Below are positions 23,322 to 30,520 of a stretch of DNA of 64,000 bases, piece after piece (positions within the stretch are counted from its first letter, which is position 1; each line of letters starts with the position of its first letter). The stretch lies in the NCBI RefSeq assembly GCF_004168585.1, contig NZ_PGVH01000040.1, positions 92,047 through 156,046 on the forward strand, read 5' to 3'. Both the position numbers and the translations under genes were made by a program. The notes under the pieces are model-generated. The model worked only from the letters and a program-made list of their open reading frames with translations, was not told the origin of the DNA and made no database searches. The DNA is from Shewanella sp. OPT22. GTDB taxonomy: Bacteria; Pseudomonadota; Gammaproteobacteria; Enterobacterales; Shewanellaceae.

Positions 23322-23543
23322 ATGTTAGAGAAAGAAGGAGTTACCTTACTTCCGTGTGTGGCCTGTTCGCTACTCAAGCCTAGCTCAGAGTTTAAAGGTA
23401 GGAATATGTTCTGTATCGAGTGCGCCTCAGGCGATCCCGTAACTATACCTAAGGACATTGAAGTACCTGAATACCTAAAGCGAGACAATGAGGCTTCAAG
23501 AGCTTACATCGAGCATATACAACGCAAGAATAAAGGGCATTAA
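23322..23543 (+). CDS. Small zinc-finger protein (73 aa)
   Basis: CVAC at about residues 12-15 and CIEC at about residues 31-34 form a probable four-Cys zinc knuckle, with LLKPSSEFKGRNMF between them as in phage HNH-associated or recombination-type zinc ribbons. Function unknown. It is closely packed between the upstream small gene and the KilA-N gene, implying one operon. Confidence 0.7.
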   Translation: MLEKEGVTLLPCVACSLLKPSSEFKGRNMFCIECASGDPVTIPKDIEVPEYLKRDNEASRAYIEHIQRKNKGH

Positions 23544-23559
23544 CAAACAGCTTAAACCA

Positions 23560-24273
23560 ATGGATTCAAAACGAATGAGCAAACCCAATACACTTCAACT
23601 CACAATCAATAAACAGTCAGTAATTGTTAAGACACACCCTGAAGACAATGAGCTTTTTTGTCTGAATGATTTACACAAGGCTAGCGGCGGAGCTGAGAAG
23701 CATAGACCTAACCGTTTCACTCGAAGTCTAAATTGCCCAAATTTGGCCAGTTTAAAAACTATACAAGGCTCTGAAGGTGGAACCTACGCAGGCCAAAAGA
23801 CAGTCTATAAGTATGCCGCATGGATTGACGATAAGTTCTACGATGTGGTCTTTGATGCATCTACCTCAGCAGCCAATGGTCATAGTCTTAAAGCCTCACA
23901 GATAGCCGCTAGAGCCGCTACTCCTAGCCAACTGATAGATGACATAAAGTCATTAGAGCACAAGGCTAAAGAGCATATAGCAACGCAGACAGTTAAAGGT
24001 CTTATCAATATGCGAGGCCATGAGATTAGTAACTATATGAACCTAGCCATAAGGGCTGCAACTGGTTACCTAAGCAAGCAAATCAAGGTAAGCAAAGGCG
24101 AGTCAGTTGTAGGGTGTCTAATCAAGCAAGATGCACCTGAGGCACTAGCAGCTTACAAGGCACAGCTTGAGTTAATGATTACAGGTCTAGCCGTAGGTAT
24201 TAATTACCATCAGTTAGCCGCAATGATGAAAGTTAAAACCGCCAAGAATAAGGAGCTATTAGCTTTAGCCTAA
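23560..24273 (+). CDS. KilA-N domain protein (237 aa)
   Basis: An N-terminal KilA-N/APSES-like domain with FCLNDLHKASGGAEKHRPNR then FTRSLN (about residues 28-53), a GGTYAGQKTVYKYAAWIDDK segment (about 68-87) and FYDVVFDA. The C-terminal half is helical. KilA-N proteins are typical of phages, satellites and large viruses and bind DNA or act in phage-bacterium control. ATG 23560 is chosen because it lies after the previous stop; ATG 23575 is the alternative. Confidence 0.85.
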   Translation: MDSKRMSKPNTLQLTINKQSVIVKTHPEDNELFCLNDLHKASGGAEKHRPNRFTRSLNCPNLASLKTIQGSEGGTYAGQKTVYKYAAWIDDKFYDVVFDASTSAANGHSLKASQIAARAATPSQLIDDIKSLEHKAKEHIATQTVKGLINMRGHEISNYMNLAIRAATGYLSKQIKVSKGESVVGCLIKQDAPEALAAYKAQLELMITGLAVGINYHQLAAMMKVKTAKNKELLALA

Positions 24274-24382
24274 AGCCCTACCACCAATTCCCACCACTAA
24301 CACAACCAGTAGACAGAACCAGAGGCAGATATTTAGTGATGCCTCAAGGCTACCTATTACCCAATGAAAAGGATAAAACTTA

Positions 24383-25132
24383 ATGACAACTGAAACTAAC
24401 ACCAACCAAGAAGCACAAGACTTTCAGCGTGGACTTATAGCCGTATTAACTAACACATTAGCTATGCTCTACCGTATACAAACACAAGGTGTAACATCAA
24501 CGGCAGCACTACAAGCAGCAGAAGCGCACATAAAGCGCACTATGCAAGAGAACACCAGCGAAGCACTAGAGGCTAAAGCTAAGGTTGAACACAAGGCCAT
24601 GCTAGCAAGGTTATACCAAGATGCTGATAGTCAGTTAAAAGAGCAAATGAAAAGCCATATTACGGTCTTCTTAAACTTAAGTGACAAAGTGTTTAATAAA
24701 GAGATAGATAAAATATGGTCTGGTATCACGGGTGAGAATGAAGCAGAACTAAAAGCTAGACCTGCTTATGGTAAGCCAGAGCTAACAGAAGAAAAGGTGA
24801 TACAAATGCTTCAGGAAGTTAGCCAAAAACTACGTTTTCAGAATCATATCAATGTTGAGACCGAAAGTAAGCAATTAAAAGATGCTCTTAACACCACAAA
24901 AGAATCTATTACCAAGGCCATGCACAACGAGATTGCTACAGTTGATGAACGCTTATCAGACAGTGAACGCTGTAAGGCAAGTATTAAGACTCAAAAGTTA
25001 GAGCTGATTCACCGTAGAGAAGCAGAATACAATAGGGAAATCCTGAACCTTAAGAATAAACAAGCGACTTACGAAAGGCTTACAATTGAGAAGAAAGAGT
25101 TAATGAAATATCTTAACAAGTTAGCTAAGTAA
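24383..25132 (+). CDS. Coiled-coil protein, unknown function (249 aa)
   Basis: Highly helical and charged. The N-terminal third has Ala/Thr-rich helices (LAMLYRIQTQGVTSTAALQA); the last 90 residues (ERLSDSERCKASIKTQKLEL, then NLKNKQATYERLTIEKKELM) form a likely long coiled coil. No Cys cluster, membrane segment or nucleotide-binding motif. Last gene of the element before the tRNA. Confidence 0.75.
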   Translation: MTTETNTNQEAQDFQRGLIAVLTNTLAMLYRIQTQGVTSTAALQAAEAHIKRTMQENTSEALEAKAKVEHKAMLARLYQDADSQLKEQMKSHITVFLNLSDKVFNKEIDKIWSGITGENEAELKARPAYGKPELTEEKVIQMLQEVSQKLRFQNHINVETESKQLKDALNTTKESITKAMHNEIATVDERLSDSERCKASIKTQKLELIHRREAEYNREILNLKNKQATYERLTIEKKELMKYLNKLAK

Positions 25133-25149
25133 ACTTTAGGTTATTACTG

Positions 25150-25180
25150 AGGGAGAGCTAAAGGCTTTCCCTATTGTTTC
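25150..25180 (+). terminator. Terminator after the last gene of the tRNA-Pro element
   Basis: AGGGA-G-AGC, loop TAAAG, GCT-T-TCCCT, followed by a moderately T-rich stretch. Confidence 0.6.
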
Positions 25181-25270
25181 CCTCTAAGTGAGAATTGTTA
25201 TCAACTTTCGGTGTACCACTGTCTAAAATGACAGGAGACCAGTAAACAGACCCATAAAGGATTAGCCATG

Positions 25271-25297
25271 TGCACACGAACTTGCACACGTGCACAC
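25271..25297. promoter_or_regulatory. TGCACAC triple repeat near the right end: candidate integrase arm sites
   Basis: TGCACAC at 25271-25277, 25283-25289 and 25291-25297, about 60 bp from the att repeat. A related ACACACGAA lies near the left end at 17968. Confidence 0.45.
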
Positions 25298-25355
25298 AAA
25301 CGGGTAACCTATGGCTTCCTATAAATCAGTGTAACTGTTTGTTTAACTGTAGAAA

Positions 25356-25402
25356 ATTGGTCGGTATGAGAGGATTCGAACCTCCGACCCCTGACACCCC
25401 AT
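25356..25402 (-). repeat. att repeat copy 3, within the intact tRNA-Pro gene
   Basis: The 47-bp sequence shared with 16264-16310 and 17831-17877; right boundary of the 7.5-kb element. Confidence 0.92.
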
Positions 25403-25434
25403 GACAGTGCGCTACCGGACTGCGCTACATACCG
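25358..25434 (-). tRNA. tRNA-Pro (anticodon GGG)
   Basis: 77 nt with encoded CCA. Acceptor CGGTATG pairs with CATACCG, discriminator A; D arm GCGC...GCGC; anticodon loop ATGGGGT giving GGG; T arm GGAGG-TTCGAAT-CCTCT (last pair G-T). It has the same layout as E. coli proL, including the T-T mismatch in the anticodon stem. Its 3' half is the integration target for the elements to the left. Confidence 0.95.
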
Positions 25435-25860
25435 ACAATAAGACTCAATCACTTCCAATAAAGAGAAAACTTGAACTGAATCACGATTAACTTTAACAAC
25501 TGGATTTTATTTCATCAAGTCGTTTAAATTAATAGCATAAAGCGACGTTCAAAAAACAAGCAAACAAACTACTGACAAAACGATGCTTAAATTACAACTT
25601 ATGATTCATCTTTAACCACTTTGTCATCTTAAATTAATTTTAGAGTAATCATTCTGATCTAAAGTTTTCAAACTTCACTTTCAATCAAAATTAATCAAAC
25701 TTTTAAGACCATATTTGTATACATAAAAATAACCAATTTGAATTTTTAGTCACTTTTCTAGCTTATTTTTGTGTGATGTAGTTCACATACAGCTACTTTT
25801 ATTTACTTGATAATCGCAGCAGTTATTACATATAACGAATAATAATTTATAGGGGTTATA
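25435..25860. other. Upstream region of the nucleotidase gene
   Basis: AT-rich region between the tRNA gene start and the cpdB-like gene. It should contain the tRNA-Pro promoter (read leftwards) and the nucleotidase promoter with the CRP site at 25772-25787. No gene seen. Confidence 0.6.
25772..25787 (+). promoter_or_regulatory. CRP-binding site upstream of the cpdB-like gene
   Basis: TGTGATGTAGTTCACA matches the consensus TGTGA-N6-TCACA exactly, 74 bases before the start codon. It suggests cAMP-CRP control of nucleotide scavenging. Confidence 0.8.
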
Positions 25861-27975
25861 ATGATTTTTGGTAACAAGTCACAATTAAAAACTAAAACTG
25901 CAATTGCATTAGCAGTGGCTGCATCACTTGGTTTAACAGCTTGTAACAGTGATGATAATGACAAGAAAGATCATAAGGATCAGATAAAACTACGTGTGAT
26001 GGAAACATCTGATCTTCACACCAACATAATGGATTATAACTACTACAAAGATGCACAAGATCAAACTATTGGTCTAGCTCGTGTTGCTAGCATTATTAAA
26101 ACTGCACGCGCTGATGTGAAGAACTCTGTACTCGTCGACAACGGTGACCTCTTACAAGGTAGCCCTATGGGTGATCACATCGCTACTGAGTTCAAAAAAA
26201 ATAATCGTATGCCATACACAGGTATACACCCAGCCTATAAAGCAATGAATACCCTTGGTTACGATGTAGGTAACATTGGTAACCATGAATTTAACTTTGG
26301 ATTAGAGTTCTTAGACCAGTCTCTCGCTGGTGCAGATTTCCCATATATTAATTCAAACGTAGTTTGTGACGTAGACTGTGGTAAAGATGGCATATTAAAA
26401 GGTGAAAATAGATTTACACCTTTTATCATTAAGGACAAGGTCGTTTTCGACACTAATGGTGATGAGCACACAATTAAAGTGGGCTATATTGGCTTTGTTC
26501 CACCACAAATTATGCAGTGGGATAAGAAAAACCTAGAAAATCGTGTTCAAGCACAGAGTATCACCGAATCCGCTGAAAAATATGTAAAGCAAATGAAAGC
26601 TGAAGGTGCTGACGTTATTATTGCGATTCCTCATTCTGGAATTGGTGAACCAGATGATGAAAACACGATGATGGAAGATGCCGTTTATAAGCTGACTCAA
26701 ATCGAAGGCATCAATGCTGTAATGTTTGGCCATAGTCATCAAGTTTTCCCAAGTGATACCTATGCGAATGTCCCTAATACAGATATAGAGAAAGGGACGA
26801 TTAATGGTACTGCTGCTGTTATGCCTGGACGTTGGGGTGATAATTTAGGTATTGTCGATTTAGTTTTAGAGCAAGATGGCGAAACATGGAAGGTCGTGAA
26901 CTCTCAAAGCACAACTTTACCGATATTCGATACTAAAGAAAAACAATCGCTTGTAGATGCTGATAAAGATATTCATGATGCTGTTGAGTTAGAGCATGTA
27001 GGTACACGTGATTATGTAAGTACACCTATTGGTAAAGCCACATCAGACATGTACAGTTTCTTATCTATGGCGCAAGATGATCCAACAGTTCAAATCGTTG
27101 CTTCAGCACAGAAATGGTTCGCAGAAAATGATGAAGGGTTTAAAGATAAAGTAGGTGACCTCCCTATTCTGTCTGCTGCTGCTCCATTTAAAGCAGGTGG
27201 TCGTTATTCAGATAGTGACTTTGATCAATATGTTCAGGTTAAAGCTGGCGACTTAGCGATTAAAGATGCTGCCGATTTGTACCTCTACCCAAACACTATG
27301 GTCGCCTTAAAAGTAACAGGTGCAGAAGTTAAAGAGTGGTTAGAATGTAGTGCCAATCAGTTTAATACCATTGATCCTGATTCAAGTAAAACCCAACCTC
27401 TGATTAATAGAGAAGGTCATCGTACTTATAACTTTGATACTATTGACGGTGTAGAATACAAAATCGACGTTACTGTTCCTAGTAAATACGATAATGATTG
27501 TAAAGCCATAACGGGTGCAACAAAGAATAGAATCGTTGATTTAACCTATGACGATGATGGGGTTGAAGTCACTGGTGAGCAGTTTGCCCAAAAAGAATTT
27601 ATTGTAATTACCAACAATTATCGTGGATACGGTGGTAAATTTGCCGGAACAGGTGAAAGTCATGTTCAGTATACATTTGCAGGCAAAGAGAATCGTCAAG
27701 CTGTAGCCGAATATATTTCAGAAATGTCTGATTTTGAACCAAAAACTGGCGAGTCAGGCAGTGCTGTTGATACAAAAGCAGACTACAACTGGAGCTTCAA
27801 AAACATTGAAACTTCTGTTGAGCTAAAGGTTACCTTCGAAACACAAGATAGTGAAAAAGCACATAAGTTTGTTGAAGCTAACAAGCGTCGCACAATGAGA
27901 AAGCTTGAAATTGAAAATACGGTACCGGGCTTTGCAATTTACAGTATCGATATGACTCAAGAGTTAGAAGATTAA
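25861..27975 (+). CDS. cpdB: CpdB-like 2',3'-cyclic-nucleotide 2'-phosphodiesterase/3'-nucleotidase lipoprotein (704 aa)
   Basis: A lipoprotein signal with lipobox LTAC (Cys28), then a metallophosphatase domain: METSDLHTNIMDYN (Asp-x-His), VDNGDLLQGSPMGD, IGNHEFNFG (Asn-His-Glu) and MFGHSHQVFP (Gly-His-x-His). A C-terminal 5'-nucleotidase domain ends in FVVITNNYRGYGG-like sequence. This set is typical of CpdB/UshA enzymes; the DYNYYKD segment and length favour CpdB. It would release nucleosides and phosphate from nucleotides in the periplasm. Lipid anchoring differs from soluble E. coli CpdB. A perfect CRP site lies upstream. Confidence 0.9.
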   Translation: MIFGNKSQLKTKTAIALAVAASLGLTACNSDDNDKKDHKDQIKLRVMETSDLHTNIMDYNYYKDAQDQTIGLARVASIIKTARADVKNSVLVDNGDLLQGSPMGDHIATEFKKNNRMPYTGIHPAYKAMNTLGYDVGNIGNHEFNFGLEFLDQSLAGADFPYINSNVVCDVDCGKDGILKGENRFTPFIIKDKVVFDTNGDEHTIKVGYIGFVPPQIMQWDKKNLENRVQAQSITESAEKYVKQMKAEGADVIIAIPHSGIGEPDDENTMMEDAVYKLTQIEGINAVMFGHSHQVFPSDTYANVPNTDIEKGTINGTAAVMPGRWGDNLGIVDLVLEQDGETWKVVNSQSTTLPIFDTKEKQSLVDADKDIHDAVELEHVGTRDYVSTPIGKATSDMYSFLSMAQDDPTVQIVASAQKWFAENDEGFKDKVGDLPILSAAAPFKAGGRYSDSDFDQYVQVKAGDLAIKDAADLYLYPNTMVALKVTGAEVKEWLECSANQFNTIDPDSSKTQPLINREGHRTYNFDTIDGVEYKIDVTVPSKYDNDCKAITGATKNRIVDLTYDDDGVEVTGEQFAQKEFIVITNNYRGYGGKFAGTGESHVQYTFAGKENRQAVAEYISEMSDFEPKTGESGSAVDTKADYNWSFKNIETSVELKVTFETQDSEKAHKFVEANKRRTMRKLEIENTVPGFAIYSIDMTQELED

Positions 27976-28003
27976 ATAAAATAATAATCTCGTACCCTGC
28001 CAA

Positions 28004-28027
28004 GCCCTCTTGATTGAGGGCTTTTTC
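28004..28027 (+). terminator. Terminator of the cpdB-like gene
   Basis: GCCCTC, loop TTGATT, GAGGGC, then TTTTT. Confidence 0.9.
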
Positions 28028-28046
28028 GTTTAAAAAAACCATCCAT

Positions 28047-28520
28047 TTATGCTTTAGCAAGACAATGTGAGACACCATGATTATTTTTACTCATCGCTTT
28101 TAAAACAGCATCAGCTTCTTTAGCAAGCGTTTGCATGTTGCTTAACATTGCTTTAAGTTGTTTCGCAGAAAAATGAACAGGTGAACTGGAATTCATCGAT
28201 ACAGAGTTTTCGTTTTGTACATCGCCAAAATCACCAATATTTGTACCATTTGTACCTGCAGTAATCACTTTAGACTGCTTTCCAAGAAGTTGATCTAATT
28301 CATTCATAAAACTAGTTTTATCTTTTTTGTGGTGACCACCAGTTTTATCGCTTGCAACTTTATTCATGCTTTTTAATGTCTGAGCGGTTGCTAAACTGAG
28401 CATTGCCATCACCGTCATATCAAGATGAGCGCCAGCATTATTTTTTTTTGCGAGATTGGGATCATTGACATAAACCGCACTTGGGAGAGGTTTTTGTGTG
28501 TAAGTTGGGATAGAAGACAT
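28047..28520 (-). CDS. Hypothetical protein (157 aa)
   Basis: Not recognised. It starts MSSIPTYTQKPLPSAVYVND, with a central low-complexity part rich in Ser, Asn, Gly and Lys (SDKTGGHHKKDKTS) and helical segments at the end (SAKQLKAMLSNMQTLAKEAD). No signal peptide. An AGGAGGAG ribosome site, about the strongest in the window, precedes the ATG, suggesting high expression. Such soluble, Ala/Ser-rich, disordered-helical proteins can be secreted, but nothing here proves it. Confidence 0.7.
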   Translation of the reverse strand: MSSIPTYTQKPLPSAVYVNDPNLAKKNNAGAHLDMTVMAMLSLATAQTLKSMNKVASDKTGGHHKKDKTSFMNELDQLLGKQSKVITAGTNGTNIGDFGDVQNENSVSMNSSSPVHFSAKQLKAMLSNMQTLAKEADAVLKAMSKNNHGVSHCLAKA

Positions 28521-28622
28521 TTGAGACTCCTCCTAATTAATTTTCTTCTATTTAAAGATACTTAATCGGTGAGTTTTTTGCTTTCAGTTCTATATAACTT
28601 ATCTCCGAAACTGGTCTAACCA

Positions 28623-28650
28623 CCAAAAAGCCCGCTAAATGAGCGGGCTT
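28623..28650 (-). terminator. Terminator of htpX
   Basis: On the - strand AAGCCCGCT, loop CATTT, AGCGGGCTT, then TTT. Confidence 0.9.
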
Positions 28651-28677
28651 AATTTAATGACTATTTAAAGATACTAT

Positions 28678-29541
28678 TTATTGATTTTTCAACGCTTCAA
28701 TTCGCTTTTCAAGTGGTGGATGACTCATGAAGAACTCTGCGGCTGAGCGCTTACCATTAATACCAAGAGCTGACATTTGTGCTGGCATTGCATTACTTTC
28801 AGGCCCTTGACGTAAACGCTCTAATGCTGCGATCATTTTGTTTGCACCAACCAGTTTGGCTGCACCTGCATCCGCACGGTATTCGCGAATACGTGAAAAG
28901 TAATGAACAATCGTCGAAGCTAAAATACCAAGAATCATATCCAGGACAAATACGACAGCCATGTAGGCAAACATGCCCATACCTTCGCCCTCTTCATCAT
29001 TGCTTGATACAAATGTATCAATTGCTCTTGCAATTGCACGTGCCGCAAAGATAACAAAGGTATTCACTACACCCTGAATAAGCGTTAATGTGACCATATC
29101 ACCATTGGCAACATGACTCACTTCATGAGCTAAAACGGCTTCAATCTCGTCACGACTCATACCATGTAAAAGGCCTGTGCTTACCGCAACAAGTGAATTA
29201 TTCTTACTCGGTCCAGTTGCAAAAGCATTTAATTCAGGAGAATGATAAACAGCAACTTCTGGCATTTTAATACCAGCTTGCTCTGCCTGACGAGCAACCG
29301 TTTCAACTAACCATTTTTCATCACTATCTCTCGGGTTGGTAATTACTTCACAACCCATTGTTTTTTTTGCCATCCATTTTGAAATTTTTAAGCTCACGAA
29401 TGAACCACCAAATCCAATCAAGGCCGCAAACACTAACAAACCGCTCATTGTCGATGGGTTAACACCTAAAATCGACATAATTAACGATGCAACTAACAGT
29501 ACAGCAATATTGGTTGCTATTAACAAAAACACACGCTTCAT
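28678..29541 (-). CDS. htpX: HtpX membrane zinc metalloprotease (287 aa)
   Basis: Two N-terminal membrane helices (residues about 5-25 and 33-52), the zinc motif [13 protein letters not shown] (His-Glu-x-x-His near residues 137-141), two more helices, and the downstream Glu in [16 protein letters not shown]. Length and layout match E. coli HtpX, a quality-control protease that degrades misfolded inner-membrane proteins together with FtsH. The gene ends in a strong terminator. The palindrome GACATAATATGTC lies about 50 bases upstream of the start. Confidence 0.97.
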   Translation of the reverse strand: MKRVFLLIATNIAVLLVASLIMSILGVNPSTMSGLLVFAALIGFGGSFVSLKISKWMAKKTMGCEVITNPRDSDEKWLVETVARQAEQAGIKMPEVAVYHSPELNAFATGPSKNNSLVAVSTGLLHGMSRDEIEAVLAHEVSHVANGDMVTLTLIQGVVNTFVIFAARAIARAIDTFVSSNDEEGEGMGMFAYMAVVFVLDMILGILASTIVHYFSRIREYRADAGAAKLVGANKMIAALERLRQGPESNAMPAQMSALGINGKRSAAEFFMSHPPLEKRIEALKNQ

Positions 29542-29587
29542 CGGGTACTCCTAAAGCAAAACCGTGTCAAATTCACATATCTAATAA

Positions 29588-29600
29588 GACATAATATGTC
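29588..29600. promoter_or_regulatory. Palindrome GACATAATATGTC upstream of htpX
   Basis: A perfect 13-bp palindrome, 46 bases before the htpX start codon. The same 13 bp occur at 21449-21461 in the tRNA-Pro element. Possible operator; the regulator is unknown. Confidence 0.4.
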
Positions 29601-29750
29601 TGTTTTTTGAGATTTCAAGGGTAAACCAGCAAATACCTTACTGATGGTTTAAATAACCACCAGTCACTACAACAAAATTGCGATATTACGCTATTCCGTT
29701 TTCTACAAGCTTTGATACACTGGATTCAATTAAAAATATTGGAAAATCAA

Positions 29751-30458
29751 ATGTCAATCAATGCTCTACTTCTTAGCAGCTCGCGCGAGGGGTCAACACC
29801 CTATCTCAGCCACGCATTGCCACTCATTAAACCATTTACCGAGACCGCTAAAAAATGGGTCTTCATCCCTTTTGCTGGTGTCAGCTTTAGTTACGACAAA
29901 TACCTCGAAATTGTTGCTGCTGCTCTCTCTGATCTGAATATTGAGATCACCAGCATTCATCAACACAAAGACCCTAAAAAAGCCTTAATCGAGGCTGAAG
30001 GTGTAATGGTTGGCGGCGGCAATACTTTCCACCTATTGCATGAGCTTTACAAATATGACTTGGTCTCTCTTTTAAAAGAGCGAGTTAATGAAGGCATGTA
30101 CTACATTGGCTGGAGTGCTGGTTCAAATATTACTGGTAAAAGTATACGTACTACAAATGATATGCCAATAATCGAACCTCCTTCTTTTGCTGCGTTAGGG
30201 ATTCTGCCATTCCAGCTAAACCCGCATTACACAAACTACCAAGCTCCAGGGCATAATGGAGAAACCAGAGCTCAAAGATTACTTGAATTTACCAAGGTTG
30301 ACCCTGAAACTCCTGTCGTAGGCATCCAAGAAGGGACAGCACTGCTTCGTCAGGAAGATAAACTTACATTAGTTGGAGAGAATGAAGCATTCTTATTCAG
30401 TGGTACTCAACAAGAAATCGCTATTCCTGTGAATAGCGATTTGTCACATATGTTGTAA
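29751..30458 (+). CDS. pepE: Peptidase E, alpha-aspartyl dipeptidase (235 aa)
   Basis: An S51-family serine peptidase: [14 protein letters not shown] (about residues 82-95), [12 protein letters not shown] with the nucleophile Ser near residue 122, and QLNPHYTNY with the catalytic His. It cleaves Asp-X dipeptides in the cytoplasm. ATG 29751 gives the usual PepE start ([14 protein letters not shown]); a longer frame to 29712 lacks support. Convergent with the ankyrin gene. Confidence 0.95.
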   Translation: MSINALLLSSSREGSTPYLSHALPLIKPFTETAKKWVFIPFAGVSFSYDKYLEIVAAALSDLNIEITSIHQHKDPKKALIEAEGVMVGGGNTFHLLHELYKYDLVSLLKERVNEGMYYIGWSAGSNITGKSIRTTNDMPIIEPPSFAALGILPFQLNPHYTNYQAPGHNGETRAQRLLEFTKVDPETPVVGIQEGTALLRQEDKLTLVGENEAFLFSGTQQEIAIPVNSDLSHML

Positions 30459-30476
30459 GCAAAGATAAATTATTAA

Positions 30477-30509
30477 GCTTTAGCTCTGTTTTAAGCATAG
30501 AGCTAAAGC
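30477..30509. terminator. 11-bp perfect inverted repeat between convergent genes
   Basis: GCTTTAGCTCT, 11-base loop, AGAGCTAAAGC. It lies between the ends of pepE and the ankyrin gene. There is no strong T run, so its terminator role is uncertain. Confidence 0.45.
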
Positions 30510-30520
30510 CGACTTACTCG

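Larger units (their letters stand above)
17831..25402 (+). mobile_element. 7.5-kb integrative element at tRNA-Pro(GGG)
   Basis: Bounded by identical 47-bp repeats (17831-17877 and 25356-25402), the right one being the 3' end of an intact tRNA-Pro gene. It encodes a tyrosine integrase at the left end, a TIR-like protein on the opposite strand, a serine recombinase with upstream repeats, a ParB-like protein, two small proteins, a KilA-N protein and a coiled-coil protein. No capsid, terminase, conjugation or recognisable replication gene is present. A satellite-like or plasmid-derived element is the best description. Confidence 0.85.
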
